DNA from: Topomyia yanbarensis
Lineage: Eukaryota; Arthropoda; Insecta; Diptera; Culicidae
Direction: 5' to 3'
DNA length: 64,000 bases
Assembly (NCBI RefSeq): GCF_030247195.1
Contig: NC_080671.1
Coordinates: forward strand, 89,737,870-89,801,869
The notes below the pieces were generated by a model. It was not told where the DNA came from, searched no databases, and was given only the letters and a program-made list of their open reading frames with translations. A program made the position numbers and the translations under genes. Numbering within the stretch: the first letter of the stretch is position 1; each line of letters begins with the position of its first letter. Below, piece by piece: positions 34,601-45,109 of the stretch.

Positions 34601-37600
34601 TACGGAATCTTTTACACAATTGTTTAGAATATTCCCTACCAGGTCGCTCTAGTTATCCTGTTTAGTACAGCATCAATAATTGACGTTGAAAAACTACTTG
34701 GAAACTTCAGCTGTTACACATTTAGAAACGGTAGCATTTTTCCGCAAGGGTTACTTTTCTGATCCTATTTATTGTAGGTATTTTCCTACTTCTGATTAAT
34801 TGGTCATAGTTCGTCTTTACTCATGGACAGTCATTCGAAAACGTGAATTTGTTGTTATTTTCTAAGGTAATTGGGTAGGTAATGTCCAGGACATTACCAG
34901 GGTGTTGACTTTGGACAATTATTTTGTGTACAAGTTTTCTGCATAACCTTGAAAATACTACCTAGAACATGATACTTTTAATGGTCATTCGCCAAATTTA
35001 ATTTTCGGTTATACTGAAACTAGCCAGCATTCCTTAAAATTTATTTCGCAGAAACTTACCGAAAACTTTATATTCATATTGACAGATTTTTATGTATATA
35101 TATTTTATGGGGAGAAGAAAATTGTTTTGCTTAATTGATTACCGAACGGAATACTATTCAAATTCCCAGGAAAAATTTACTGTACCCGAGATAAAAGCAG
35201 AATTTTAATAATATAGTCCTACGTCTAGACGTCGGAACGAAAATGCATTGCATATGAGGTCCACCCGAGCAGAAGAAAATAATTTCAGAATACCACATTC
35301 AAGTATACTGTACCCAATACTGGAACACCACAATAAGGTATTGAGGTAAAATACCTGAAATAATAACTGAGATATGTAGTACGAATAACTAGTTGATAAA
35401 GAAACGAGCTATTTTAATACCTGAATAATAACAAGACTTTTTCAACTTTCCAATAATAAAATTCACTATATGGTGGTATTCAATAAGGTATTGATTTGGT
35501 ATTCGTAAAAATCACTGGAATACATAACGAAAACTAAAATATAGTATTATACCTCATTGAGGTATTAAGCAGGTATTGAAAAATGTTTCTTCAATACCTG
35601 CTTTATACCTCAATGAGGTATTAATAATCAATTAATACCAGGTTTTTGTATGGTACCAGAAAAGAATATGCTCGGATTCTTGGCCAGTTATTTTCTCCTG
35701 GTCGGGTAGCACCCAATACATCGAATACATCGAATCGGTAACTACACCGTCTATCTCAACGTTATCAGCGGGCATGTAGTTGGGGTAGTCCTTCATAAAA
35801 GACAGAAAATCACAGTTCTGTGCTCAGCTGGGCAAAATATTTGTCACTGCTGAATATTTCTGCGTCCGTTCAAACGAAAGCTTCAGGATGCTTAGATATG
35901 GTCGGACCGAGTACAATCAGGATTTTAAACTGAAAGTTAGAGTTTTTGTTGACGAATCTTGTTCGAGATCCATTTTACCAAACTTTTGTCAGCAGTAGAT
36001 CATAAAAGCAGCTTTGTTTTACTTGCATCTGCGAAAAGATGGGTGGATAATGTCTGGGACATAACCGGAATGTCGTGATGGCTCTTGGACTGATGATTCG
36101 AATGAAATGATATGCACCGTAGTTAATAGTTCACAAACCAGGTCACAGCTCCTAAAAATAGTGTCCTCAATGTATTGGTGTTGATATACAGATATAGCAC
36201 ATCGAAAAACGTTCCTATCCATCGGAAAAAAGTCTTACAATGTCATGAAATATTGAGATCTGGAGTAATCTCGAAGAAATGCGTTTTTTGGACATGGATT
36301 TTTTTTAATTGAGATGCGACCTGAGTTTAAAAATGCAGCTTTTAATTTTTTTGTATGTCTTAGATATGCATGAAACGTTAAAATCTGGTGACAATTTGAA
36401 TAAAAAATTATTTTGATTTTTTTTAGAAAAGCCGAAAGTTCCAGAGGAGAAAACCTTTAGAAAAATCACGATTTGAATGAAAAAGAAACTAAGAACTGCC
36501 TTTCCAAATTCCAATATTTTCCACGTCCCATAAAGGCTATTAAAAAAAATTAGAGGTAACACTAGATCTTAACGTTTCATGACCATCTAAGCCACTTTGC
36601 ATCAAAACTACGAATTTGATTTTTGAATATTCAAAGAGTTCTTGGTGTTTTTGCACGGGTGTCTCCTGAATAGATGCTTATATGAAATGCGCGGCAGTCA
36701 AACACGAACGAACTTCGGTCGAATCATTTAGAAATCGGGTCTTTCGATATTTTTACAAGTTTACAATCATCGGAAAAAAATATAACGGTTGATGAAGGGT
36801 TGAACGACAGAGGTGAGTCGATTTCCCTAAAAATCATCAATTCAGCAAATTGATTTACACATACATATAGTCTTCCGGAACAATCCATCCTTAAGTAGTC
36901 TTTAAGTACCTAGGGTCTGCTGATTTCCCTGTCTCCCGAAAAAAATGCTCCGTCCGTCGCCTTCAAACACCTAACTTCGAATTATATTAAAGACAAATCT
37001 GCAGCAAACTTATATTGCAAATTTCACACAACTATAGTGTTCTTTGGTGTTCCGTATTGATGGCTTTTCACGGAATAGGCTAAAAAAAATCATTCATTCA
37101 TTAGATTGTCTTACAGATACTTAACTTCATATTCATCGCGGCATATTCGCTGGCAATGCTGTTAGCGTAGATAAATGATACAAGGGGCGCAAAACTGAGT
37201 CTTCGCCAAGGGCGCCAGAAGACCACGCTATGACTCTGCATATATGCATTAAATGAGTGAATAGACCAAATATTTTCAATGCATAAATTTTGTTCTAGCC
37301 TAAAGGTCTTTCTTTTTTTATTATGATTATAGAGGTTTCAACCTTAAGGTCATTCGCCTCTTTTCGGGTTAGAGAAATCTCTTTTGGGAAATATCTAATC
37401 CTATTTGCGGGGTTGGGAATCGAACCCAGGTGAGCTGCGTACAAGACAATCAATTTACCGACTACGCTATGCCTGCCCCAGCCTATATGTCTGCTATCTG
37501 TGGTTTTGCAAATGGCAAGTTCCATTTAAATGCATATCCTAAAAATTGAGTACGACTCTATTACTTCAACAGTGCCTACCTCTTTGACCATCTTCGTCGT

Positions 37601-38618
37601 TGGACCGTTCTCCGCATCTTCGGCAAACTCACACCAGGGGAACTTTTCACGTGTACAAAATGCGAAGGGCATAGCTAAAACGAAATATAATTAACGGTCA
37701 TGAATGCAACAAAAGCCTATCTTTCAATCATACTCCAAGCTTCCTGAAGGCAAATAATATTCACCCCCGCAGCAGCTGCAACCTTCAGGATGTTGGAAAC
37801 CTTCTCATGCAGAGCATCCCGCTGGACGTGAATCGGAGCGGTCGTAGGAATGTCTACCGAGTTCTGGATTAGTCCGACACGTACGACCCTCGGACGGCGA
37901 AGATCTTCCTTGCGAGCAGTGAATGTGTACCCTTTCAGTTCCACTCCGACTTCCTTGGCCAGGGAAGTGGTTTCAGTGGAGAACGTAATGGCATTACTGT
38001 AATTATTAGACGATTGATAAAATCAGTCTGGCACAAAACACGGCTTTGCGGCGAAAACATTATTTTCAAACTGGTCCGCATCGTCAAACACGCTCCGATA
38101 AATTATTTTTAGCAATCTCACACACCCGCTGCTCGTCAGTGTCGTCACATGGCGCTATTTATTTTTCTTCTCATATTTTTTTCTGTTCGCGAGAAGCAAT
38201 AAACTGCACCAACCGTTTTATGCGCGGTATTCTCAAACTTGCTAAGACACAACCACTGTCCACTAAACTTCATTATCGCTTATGCGATGCGCAAATGAAA
38301 AACGCAAATCTTATCTTCATCGCCAGGGTGATGGCAGAGCAAGTGTTTCAAACCATGGAACCGAATGTTGTTGAAATAATTACCATTCAACGAGATAAGG
38401 CGCACCCGTTGAACCAATGGTGGTCAATCATAAATCCATCCGGGAGATTTGATACGTCCATCAACCGTCTGGCTGTTGTTCGCACTAGTAAATGACTAGA
38501 ATTTAGATACTTACTCGTCAGCACGTCCATAGAGAATCCTTTTGACTTCTCGAAGCTCCTCCTGTGGAATATACTTCTCAAGGGTCTCCTCCAAACTTTT
38601 AAAGTTACAATCGGACAT
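28666..38618 (-). CDS. pyd3: Beta-ureidopropionase (beta-alanine synthase), five exons
   Basis: Last step of pyrimidine catabolism: N-carbamoyl-beta-alanine is hydrolysed to beta-alanine, CO2 and ammonia, in the cytosol. Exons on the - strand: 38618-38515, 37996-37734, 37674-37580, 29421-29104, 29049-28666. All have GT-AG sites and matching phases, totalling 387 residues, the expected length for this family. The start ATG at 38618 opens [18 protein letters not shown]. The nitrilase-superfamily triad is visible as Glu120 (CLQEAW), Lys197 (KHRKNHIPR) and Cys234 (INICYGRHH). [13 protein letters not shown] ([10 protein letters not shown]), [11 protein letters not shown] and [11 protein letters not shown] are family signatures. 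The C-terminus is KPHIIRENQ. The third intron is 8.2 kb and holds a mariner, SINEs and MITEs; the other introns are short (58-518 bp). Beta-alanine supports cuticle tanning and neurotransmitter conjugation in insects. The gene looks intact. Confidence 0.95.
29990..30121 (-). mobile_element. tRNA-derived SINE (head), copy related to 37305-37480
   Basis: On the - strand from 30121 the sequence reads GGGGCAAGCATAGCGTAGTT (A box region) and then GTGTTCGATTCCCAACACC (B box, GTTCGATTCC). It is the same family as the fuller copy at 37305-37480 but diverged, and its body is truncated after a T-rich run (the A-rich tail on the - strand). Confidence 0.75.
30324..30521 (+). pseudogene. Mariner-superfamily transposase fragment
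   Basis: A 65-residue frame with [20 protein letters not shown] and [20 protein letters not shown]. It aligns with the second-Asp to Glu block of ITmD37E-type transposases ([10 protein letters not shown]...[13 protein letters not shown]), and the Asp-to-Glu spacing is 37 residues. The catalytic Asp and Glu are present but the strongly conserved Pro-Glu-Leu motif is altered and both ends of the gene are gone. It lies antisense to pyd3 within its third intron. Confidence 0.7.
30766..30835 (-). mobile_element. SINE 3' body fragment
   Basis: The segment GATTATAGAGGTTTTAACCT followed by TAAGGTCATTCGC matches the body of the SINE at 37305-37480 (GATTATAGAGGTTTCAACCT). The tRNA-like head is absent. 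Confidence 0.7.
31738..33033 (-). mobile_element. Mariner element, ITmD37E type, with intact termini
   Basis: A 1,296 bp element bounded by perfect 28 bp inverted repeats at 31738-31765 and 33006-33033 (outer end AAGGGCGAACACGAAATTAT). Each end is flanked by TA (31736-31737 and 33034-33035), the target duplication of this superfamily. Length, termini and the single open transposase frame inside are as expected for a recently inserted mariner. It sits in the third intron of pyd3, in the same orientation as the gene. Confidence 0.95.
31851..32882 (-). CDS. Mariner (ITmD37E-like) transposase, catalytic Glu replaced by Lys
   Basis: Cut-and-paste transposase of 343 residues, uninterrupted. I chose the ATG at 32882 ([13 protein letters not shown]) because family members start there; the open frame continues upstream to 33014 without family similarity. 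The N-terminal half has two helix-turn-helix motifs ([36 protein letters not shown]). The catalytic region shows [11 protein letters not shown], then [10 protein letters not shown] with Asp241, then [14 protein letters not shown]. Counting 37 residues after Asp241 places the third acidic residue at position 279, which is Lys (codon AAG at 32048-32046) rather than Glu. A single G-to-A change explains it. Since the DDE/D triad binds the catalytic metals, this copy is predicted inactive as an enzyme though probably still able to bind its termini. Confidence 0.92.
   Translation of the reverse strand: MEVNQRESREQILSKHLEFPDLSHRQLGKMLNIHHSTVSRVLKRFQERLTLDHGKGAGRKPRPENKKTEGKVKRMIKANPNVSSRDLAKKIGMSQSYVQNAKKRAGLHTYKVQNFPNRNERQQSTAKTRARKLYGKMLTKYGCCVMDDESYIKADFKQIPGLEFFTRKSKFYVDDKCKKKKMSKFASKYLIWQAICSCRLRSEPFVTKGTVNGEIYKSEWLEKRLLPFLQQHDEAPLFWPDLASCHYSKSVLEWYEANSVHFVPKDMNPPNRPELRPVKQYWAMMKRELRKSKKTVKDEKDMLRKWKKTEELVPDATVKTLMEGIKRKCVQFYTEGSIDDLIF
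33036..33554. other. Intron sequence without recognised features
   Basis: Part of the large pyd3 intron. AT-rich, no coding frames or repeats that I can assign. Confidence 0.5.
33560..33660 (-). mobile_element. tRNA-like SINE or tRNA relic
   Basis: On the - strand, CAGGGATAGCATAAGGGTTT precedes, at polymerase III promoter spacing, GGATGCTGGTTCGAATACTG. These resemble the A box (TAGCATAAGGG) and B box (GGTTCGAATAC). A GACTCTAGCTT repeat lies between them. It does not read as a complete cloverleaf, and I prefer a SINE relic to a functional tRNA. Confidence 0.5.
33735..33984. mobile_element. MITE, about 250 bp
   Basis: Ends are inverted copies: TGGTCGGTGTTAAGACAGAC at 33735 and, in reverse complement from 33984, TGGTCGGTGTTAAGTCAGAC. 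The match continues through CGGACTAAGT and CAAAA to about 40 bp. The interior is AT-rich and the two opposing reading frames over it are only its palindromic arms. Superfamily not determined. Confidence 0.85.
34426..34468. repeat. Dispersed 43 bp exact repeat, copy 1
   Basis: This 43 bp block (TCAGAATATATTGGCTTAAA onward) is identical to 39321-39363 on the same strand. The flanks differ. It is probably a remnant of one dispersed repeat family. Confidence 0.85.
34469..35262. other. Intron sequence without recognised features
   Basis: Part of the large pyd3 intron; no coding, no identified repeat. Confidence 0.5.
35263..35707. mobile_element. MITE with terminal and internal inverted repeats, 445 bp
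   Basis: The left end ACCCGAGCAGAAGAAAATAA matches the right end read in reverse complement, ACCCGACCAGGAGAAAATAA. Within it, a second palindrome at about 35550-35625 pairs TACCTCATTGAGGTATTAAG with its reverse complement over about 31 bp and one mismatch, with a loop of about 8 bases. GGTATTGA-type phrases recur throughout. No coding capacity. Confidence 0.8.
35708..37304. other. Intron sequence without recognised features
   Basis: Part of the third intron of pyd3. Short frames on either strand (for example 36019-36222 and 36305-36562) resemble nothing known to me. Confidence 0.5.
37305..37480 (-). mobile_element. tRNA-derived SINE, nearly full length
   Basis: Read on the - strand from 37480: GGGGCAGGCATAGCGTAGTC then GGTAAATTGATTGTCTTG (A box, TAGCGTAGTCGG), followed by ACCTGGGTTCGATTCCCAAC (B box, GGTTCGATTCC). 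A unique body follows and an A-rich tail (the T-run at 37312-37319 on the + strand). Related fragments lie at 29990-30121 and 30766-30835, so the family has inserted at least three times in this one intron. Confidence 0.85.
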
Positions 38619-38619
38619 T

Positions 38620-40059
38620 GTGGTAACTCCAATCTGGTCCACTTTCTGTTTGTCGATGAGTAGTTAATGAATAACAAGTGAGTAGAATCCAACAGGCCGT
38701 TAATGGAGGTCACCCGTACAGCGAACTAAACCGAACCGTTTCTCTTGCCACAGACGAATGAATGGAGTATTGTATTTCAACGGCAACAAGAAGAGAACTC
38801 CGCTGAAAGCTTTCGGTTGAGGCGCATTATGAATGAATGTGTGAGCACACAAGTGCCTATCGTTAGCCATACATTGGACAATCGTGCCGGCAAATGTTTG
38901 GATCTGATTACGGTGGTGGTATTCCTTAGATAACAGCTGCAAACTAGCAAGACAAATTTAAAAGCAACGTGAGCTGTAATATCCGAAAATAACAAATTTT
39001 CGGTAAAATCTAACTTTGTCGTACAAGTTATTTTATTAACAATTAATCGTGACACTAACCCTTTTTAAGTGTTTATAGGAATAAAAAATGGTTTTGCCGG
39101 AAACATCCAAATGTTACGACTTCATGATTGGAAGATGTTCAGTTATCAAAGAAGGAGACCCAACTTTTTTTTAAAAATTATGCTCAATAATGTAATAGGG
39201 TTGTATACCATTCCCCCGAAAGCCATTTCTCAGAAAGTCATTCCCCAGAATGCCCCATTCCCCAGAAAAGTTATCGGTTCTATAGCCGCGTATAGAACAA
39301 GGGTAACTGAGCTTCAGGAATCAGAATATATTGGCTTAAATGGCACGTTCCCCGTATGTAGTCTGTATTTGATTCATGAACTGAGCTTATAGGCATCATA
39401 TTGTACATGAGTGCTGTTTAAAAGCCATTTTTGGCGAAATATTCGACTGATATACAGCCTACTCCCACTTTTCTACCGCGCCTATGGAGGAATGTCAAAA
39501 CAATTTGTGTACTGGTTGAGAAAAAAAAACAAAATGAAAATGGAGGAAAAGTTGTTTTTCTTTCTTTCTATCTTTCATGATCTATCAGCAACATGTGTTT
39601 TTATCCTTTGACATGCAGCGTTTGATTTAGGCTCGAACTTAAGCTTCTAGAAGCTATGTTCCAGTGCGCTTGCTGTTTGATTCATTTGGGCCTTTGGTTA
39701 TATGAATAATATTAAATCGAACGATTTTGATTAAAATCTGATTTCACTCACTGACGAACAAAAGCATGGTTTTGCGAATATTTTTTTTTTTCCAAATTAC
39801 CTCCTTTCCTACACAAAACTAAAATTTATTCATCGCAGTTTCCTATCATTTTATGGCTCAAAAATTTGATTCCCTTTAATTTGTTTATGACTCCTAAGCC
39901 GATAAGCATTTTTGTGCTTACAAATTGCGCCATATCATATTTGTTTTGATTTGGACTTCATTGTTTTTGATTAATAGAAATGTCAACCATTAACGGCGTT
40001 ATAACGGCATTGCTGACTACCGCTTGCGGCTTACAACTACATGGTTTTTAGGCTCTAAA
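38620..40059. other. 5' flank of pyd3 and intergenic repeats
   Basis: The region upstream of the pyd3 start must hold its promoter and 5' UTR, but I cannot place a TATA box or initiator with confidence. It includes the second copy of the 43 bp dispersed repeat at 39321-39363. Short frames around 38700-39055 on both strands lie over each other and look accidental. Confidence 0.4.
39321..39363. repeat. Dispersed 43 bp exact repeat, copy 2
   Basis: Identical to 34426-34468 on the same strand, with unrelated flanks after the shared block. Confidence 0.85.
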
Positions 40060-40280
40060 GTATAGCTTCATATACCCATATACGGTCTAATTTAATGCTT
40101 AATGTTCGTAATGCTTATAAACATTCGCAAAGCTTGTATACAACTTAATAAAATTTTCAAAGCTGATATACAGCTTATAAACATTTTTGAAGCCCATATA
40201 AAGCTTATAAACATTGGACAGCTCTTATATAGTCAATATACTGCTTACTTTAGTGCTTAGTGGTTTGCTGGGTCATTATT
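40060..40280. repeat. Decayed short tandem repeat
   Basis: A phrase like AAGCTTATAAACATT with a neighbouring CATATA recurs at roughly 40-50 bp spacing (near 40114, 40163, 40204), with strong divergence. Non-coding. It could be the interior of a MITE. Confidence 0.5.
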
Positions 40281-40589
40281 TGTGGTTATGCCAAAGGTTT
40301 ACGCATACCTAATTAAAGGAGCTTATGCGGTGTTAAGCTGCTGAGGATGTGCCGTCGAAAGCGACGGCCTCTCGCAAGTAATCCTGTTATCCTCACGTAT
40401 AACCGGTTTACTCGAACATAGGACTTGGTTCTTTCTTTCAAACATGAGCAGTTCTTTGAATTTGTACGCCAAGTAACTCTTGCACGCAAACTTGTGATCT
40501 TTTCGTCTGCCCGGTTTATTCAAACATAACAGGTTGCACTAAATACATTTGAAAGTATTTTCATACCATACCTTTTCCAAATTTTCAAA

Positions 40590-40755
40590 ATTTTACAAAA
40601 TTTTACAAAATTTTACAAAATTTTACAAAATTTTACAAAATTTTACAAAATTTTACAAAATTTTACAAAATTTTACAAAATTTTACAAAATTTTACAAAA
40701 TTTTACAAAATTTTACAAAATTTTACAAAATTTTACAAAATTTTACAAAATTTTG
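40590..40755. repeat. 10 bp tandem repeat block (TTTTACAAAA)
   Basis: About 16 perfect, head-to-tail copies of TTTTACAAAA mark the left edge of the satellite domain. The perfection contrasts with the variable 19 bp block to its right, suggesting recent slippage expansion. It yields a spurious frame at 40549-40779. Confidence 0.95.
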
Positions 40756-41439
40756 AAAATTTTTACAAATTTTTCGTAATTTTACAAATTTTTCGTAATT
40801 TTTCAAATTTTTCGTGATTTTACAAATTTTTTGTAATTTTACAAATTTTCGTAATTTTACAAATTTTCTGTAATTTACAATTTTTTCGTAATTCTACAAA
40901 TTTTTCGTAATTTTACAAATTTTTCGTAATTTTACAAATTTTCTGTAATTTTACAAATTTTTTGTAATTTTACAAATTTTTTCGTAATTTTACAAATTTT
41001 TCGTAATTTTACAAATTTTTTGTAATTTTACAAATTTTTTGTAATTTAACAAATTTTTCGTAATTTTACAAATTTTTCGTAATTTTACAAATTTTTCGTA
41101 ATTTTACAAATTTTTCGTAATTTTACAAATTTTTCGTCATTTTACAAATTTTTCGTAATTTTACAAATTTTCTGTAATTTACAATTTTTTTGTAATTTTA
41201 CAAATTTTTCGTATTTTACAAATTTTTCGTAATTTTACAAATTTTTCGTAATTTTACAAATTTTTCGTTATTTTACAAATTTTTCGTAATTTTACAAATT
41301 TTCTGTAATTTTACAAAATTTTTGTAATTTTACAAATTTTTCGTAATTTTACAAATTTTCTGTAATTTACAATTTTTTTGTAATTTTACAAATTTTTCGT
41401 ACTTTTACAAATTTTTCATAATTTTACATTTTTCGTAAT

Positions 41440-41770
41440 TTTACAAATTTTTCGTAATTTTACAAATTTTTTGTAATTTTACAAATTTTTCGTAATTTTA
41501 CAAATTTTTCGTAATTTTACAAATTTTTCGTAATTTTACAAATTTTTCGTAATTTTACAAATGTTTCGTAATTTTACGAATTTTAAAAATTCGTAAAATT
41601 ACGAAACATTTGTAAAATTACGAAAAATTTGTAAAATTACGAAAAATTTGTAAAATTACGAAAAATTTGTAAAATTACGAAAAATTTGTAAAATTACAAA
41701 AAAATTGTAAAATTACGAAAAATTTGTAAAATTACGAAAAATTTGTAAAATTACGAAAAATTTGTAAAAT
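41440..41770. repeat. Inverted-duplication junction inside the satellite
   Basis: The centre near 41586 reads ACGAATTTTAAAAATTCGT. Outward from it, unusual variants are mirrored in the same order: an ATGTTTCG unit is mirrored by CGAAACAT, then four ordinary units, then a unit with a T-rich TTTTTTGTAA variant mirrored by TTACAAAAAA. The arms are therefore a true inverted duplication of at least about 130 bp, not just a chance reversal of a simple repeat. Confidence 0.85.
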
Positions 41771-44682
41771 TACTAATTTTACAAATTTTTCGTAATTTTA
41801 CAAATTTTTCGTAATTTTACAAATTTTTCGTAATTTTACAAATTTTTCGTAATTTTACAAATTTTTCGTAAATTAGTAATTTTACAAATTTTTCGTAATT
41901 TTACAAATTTTTCGTAATTTTACAAATTTTTCGTAATTTTACAAATTTTTCGTAATTTTACAAATTTTTTGTAATTTTACAAATTTTTCGTAATTTTACA
42001 AATTTTTCGTAATTTTACAAATTTTCTGTAATTTTACAAAATTTTTGTAATTTTACAAATTTTTCGTAATTTTACAAATCTTCTGTAATTTACAAATTTT
42101 TTGTAATTTTACAAATTTTTCGTAATTTTACAAATTTTTCATAATTTTATATTTTTCGTAATTTTACAAATTTTTCGTAATTTTACAAATGTTTCGTAAT
42201 TTTACATTTTTCGTAATTTTACATTTTTCGTAATTTTACAAATTTTTTGTAATTTTACAAATTTTTCGTAATTTTACAAATTTTTCGTAATTTTACAAAT
42301 TTTTCATAATTTTACATTTTTCGTAATTTTACAAATTTTTCGTAATTTTACAAATTTTTCGTAATTTTACAAATTTTTCGTAATTTTACAAATTTTTCGT
42401 AATTTTACAAATGTTTCGTAATTTTACGAATTTTTCGTAATTTTACGAATTTTTTGTAATTTTACAAATTTTTCGTAATTTCACAAATTTTTCGTAATTT
42501 TACAAATTTTTCGTAATTTTACAAATTTTCTGTAATTTACAAATTTTTTGTAATTTTACAAATTTTTCGTAATTTTACAAATTTTTCGTAATTTTACAAA
42601 TTTTTCGTAATTTTACAAATTTTTCGTAATTTTACAAATTTTTCGTAATTTTACAAATTTTTCGTAATTTTACAAATTTTTCGTAATTCTACAAATTTTT
42701 CGTAATTTTACAAATTTTTTGTAATTTACAAATTTTTCGTAATTTTACAAATTTTTCGTAATTTTACAAATTTTTCGTGATTTTACAATTTTTTTGTAAT
42801 TTTACAAATTTTGCGTAATTTTACAAATTTTTCGTGATTTTACAATTTTTTTGTAATTTTACAAATTTTGCGTAATTTTACAAATTTTTCGTAATTTTAC
42901 AAATTTTTCTTATTTTTACAAATTTTCTGTAATTTTACAATTTTTTTGTAATTTTACAAATTTTTCGTAATTCTACAAATTTTTCGTAATTTTACAAATT
43001 TTTTCTTAATTTTACAAATTTTTCGTAATTTTACAAATTTTTCGTAATTTTACAAATTTTTCGTAATTTTACAAATTTTTCGTAATTTTACAAATTTTTC
43101 GTAATTTTACAAATTTTTCGTAATTTTACAAATTTTTCGTAATTTTACAAATTTTTCGTAATTTTAGAAATTTTTCGTAATTTTACAAATTTTTCGTAAT
43201 TTTACAAATTTTTCGTAATTTTACAAATTTTTCGTAATTTTACAAATTTTTCGTAATTTTACAAATTTTTCGTAATTTTACAAATTTTTCGTAATTTTAC
43301 AAATTTTTCGTAATTTTACAAATTTTTCGTTATTTTACAAATTTTTCGTAATTATACAAATTTTTCGTAATTTTACAAATTTTTCGTAATTTTACAAATT
43401 TTTCGTAATAAAATTACGAAAAATTTGTAAAATTACGAAAAAATTTGTAAAATTACGAAAAATTTGTACAATTACGAAAAATTTGTAAAATTACGAAAAA
43501 TTTGTAAAATTATGAAAAATTTGTAAAATTACGATAAATATGTAAAATTACGAAAAATTTGCAAAATTACGAAAAATTTGTAAAATTACGAAATTTTACA
43601 AAAATTTTCGTAACTTCACAAATTTTTCGTAATTTTACAAATTTTTCGTAATTTTACAAATTTTTCGTAATTTTACAAATTTTTCGTAATTTTACAAATT
43701 TTTCGTAATTTTACAAATTTTTCGTAATTTTGCAAATTTATCGTAATTTTACAAATTTTTCGTAATTTTATAAATTTTTCGCAATTTTACAAATTTTTCG
43801 TAATTTTACAAATTTTTCGTAATTTTACAAATTGTTCGTAATTTTACAAATTTTTCGTAATTTTACAAATTTTTCGTAATTTTACAAATTTTTCGTAATT
43901 TTACAAATTTTTCGTAATTTTACAAATTGTTCGTAATTTTACAAATTGTTCGTAATTTTACAAATTTTTCGTAATTTTACAAATTTTTCGTAATTTTACA
44001 AATTTTTCGTAATTTTACAAATTTTTCGTAATTTTACAAATTTATCGTAATTTTACAAATTTTTCGTAATTTTACTAATTTTTCGTAATTCTACAAATTT
44101 TTCGTAATTTTACAAATTTTTCGTAATTTTACAAATTTTTCGTAATTTTACAAATTACAAAAAATTTGTAAATTACAGAAAATTTGTTAAATTTTTCGTA
44201 ATTTTACAAATTATTCGTAATTTTACAAATTTTTCGTAATTTTACAAATTTTTCGTAATTTTACAAATTTTTCGTAACTTCACAAATTTTTCGTAATTTT
44301 ACAAATTTTTCGTAATTTTACAAATTCGTAATTTTACAAATTTTTTGTAATTTTACAAATTTTTCGTAATTTTACAAATTTTTCGTAATTTTACAAATTT
44401 TTCGTAATTTTACAAATTCTTCGTAATTTTACAAATTTTTCGTAATTTTACAAATTTTTCGAAATTTCACAAATTTTTTGTAATTTTACAATTTTTTTCG
44501 TAATTTTACAAATTTTTCGTAATTTTACAAATTTTTCGTAATTTTACAAATTTTTCGTAATTTTACAAATTTATCGTAATTTTACAAATTTTTCGTAATT
44601 TTACAAATTTTTCGTAATTTTACAAATTTTTCGTAACTTCACAAATTTTTCGTAATTTTACAAATTTTTCGTAATTTTACAA

Positions 44683-45109
44683 ATTACCGTACTTTTACAA
44701 ATTTTTTCGTAATTTTACAAATTTTTCGTAATTTTGCAAATTTTTCGTAATTTTGCATATTTATCGTAATTTTACAAATTTTTCATAATTTTACAAATTT
44801 TTCGTAATTTTACAAATTTTTCGTAATTGTACAAATTTTTCGTAATTTTACAAATTTTTTCGTAATTTTACAAATTTTTCGTAATTTTACAAATTTTTCG
44901 TAATTAAATTACGAAAAATTTGTAAAATTACGAAAAATTTGTAAAATTACGAAAAATTTGTACAATTACGAAAAATTTGTAAAATTACGAAAAATTTGTA
45001 AAATTATGAAAAATTTGTAAAATTACGATAAATATGTAAAATTACGAAAAATTTGCAAAATTACGAAAAATTTGTAAAATTACGAAAAAATTTGTAAAAT
45101 TACGGTAAT
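44683..45109. repeat. Palindrome inside higher-order unit, copy 1
   Basis: Arms of about 205-210 bp meet near 44906 at CGTAATTAAATTACG. Mirrored marker variants are: ATTACCGTA at the left end with TACGGTAAT at the right; ATATTTATCG with CGATAAATAT; TTCATAATT with AATTATGAA; and AATTGTAC with GTACAATT. The marker order is perfectly symmetrical, apart from about one unit of indel. Confidence 0.88.

Noticed and set aside
37305..37480. Functional tRNA gene on the - strand
   Set aside because: A and B boxes are present but the cloverleaf cannot be completed and the sequence continues into a SINE body with an A-rich tail; related truncated copies lie nearby.
38046..38495. 149-residue + strand frame in pyd3 intron 1
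   Set aside because: No similarity recognised; it lies antisense within and just beyond the first intron and has no start context or domain.
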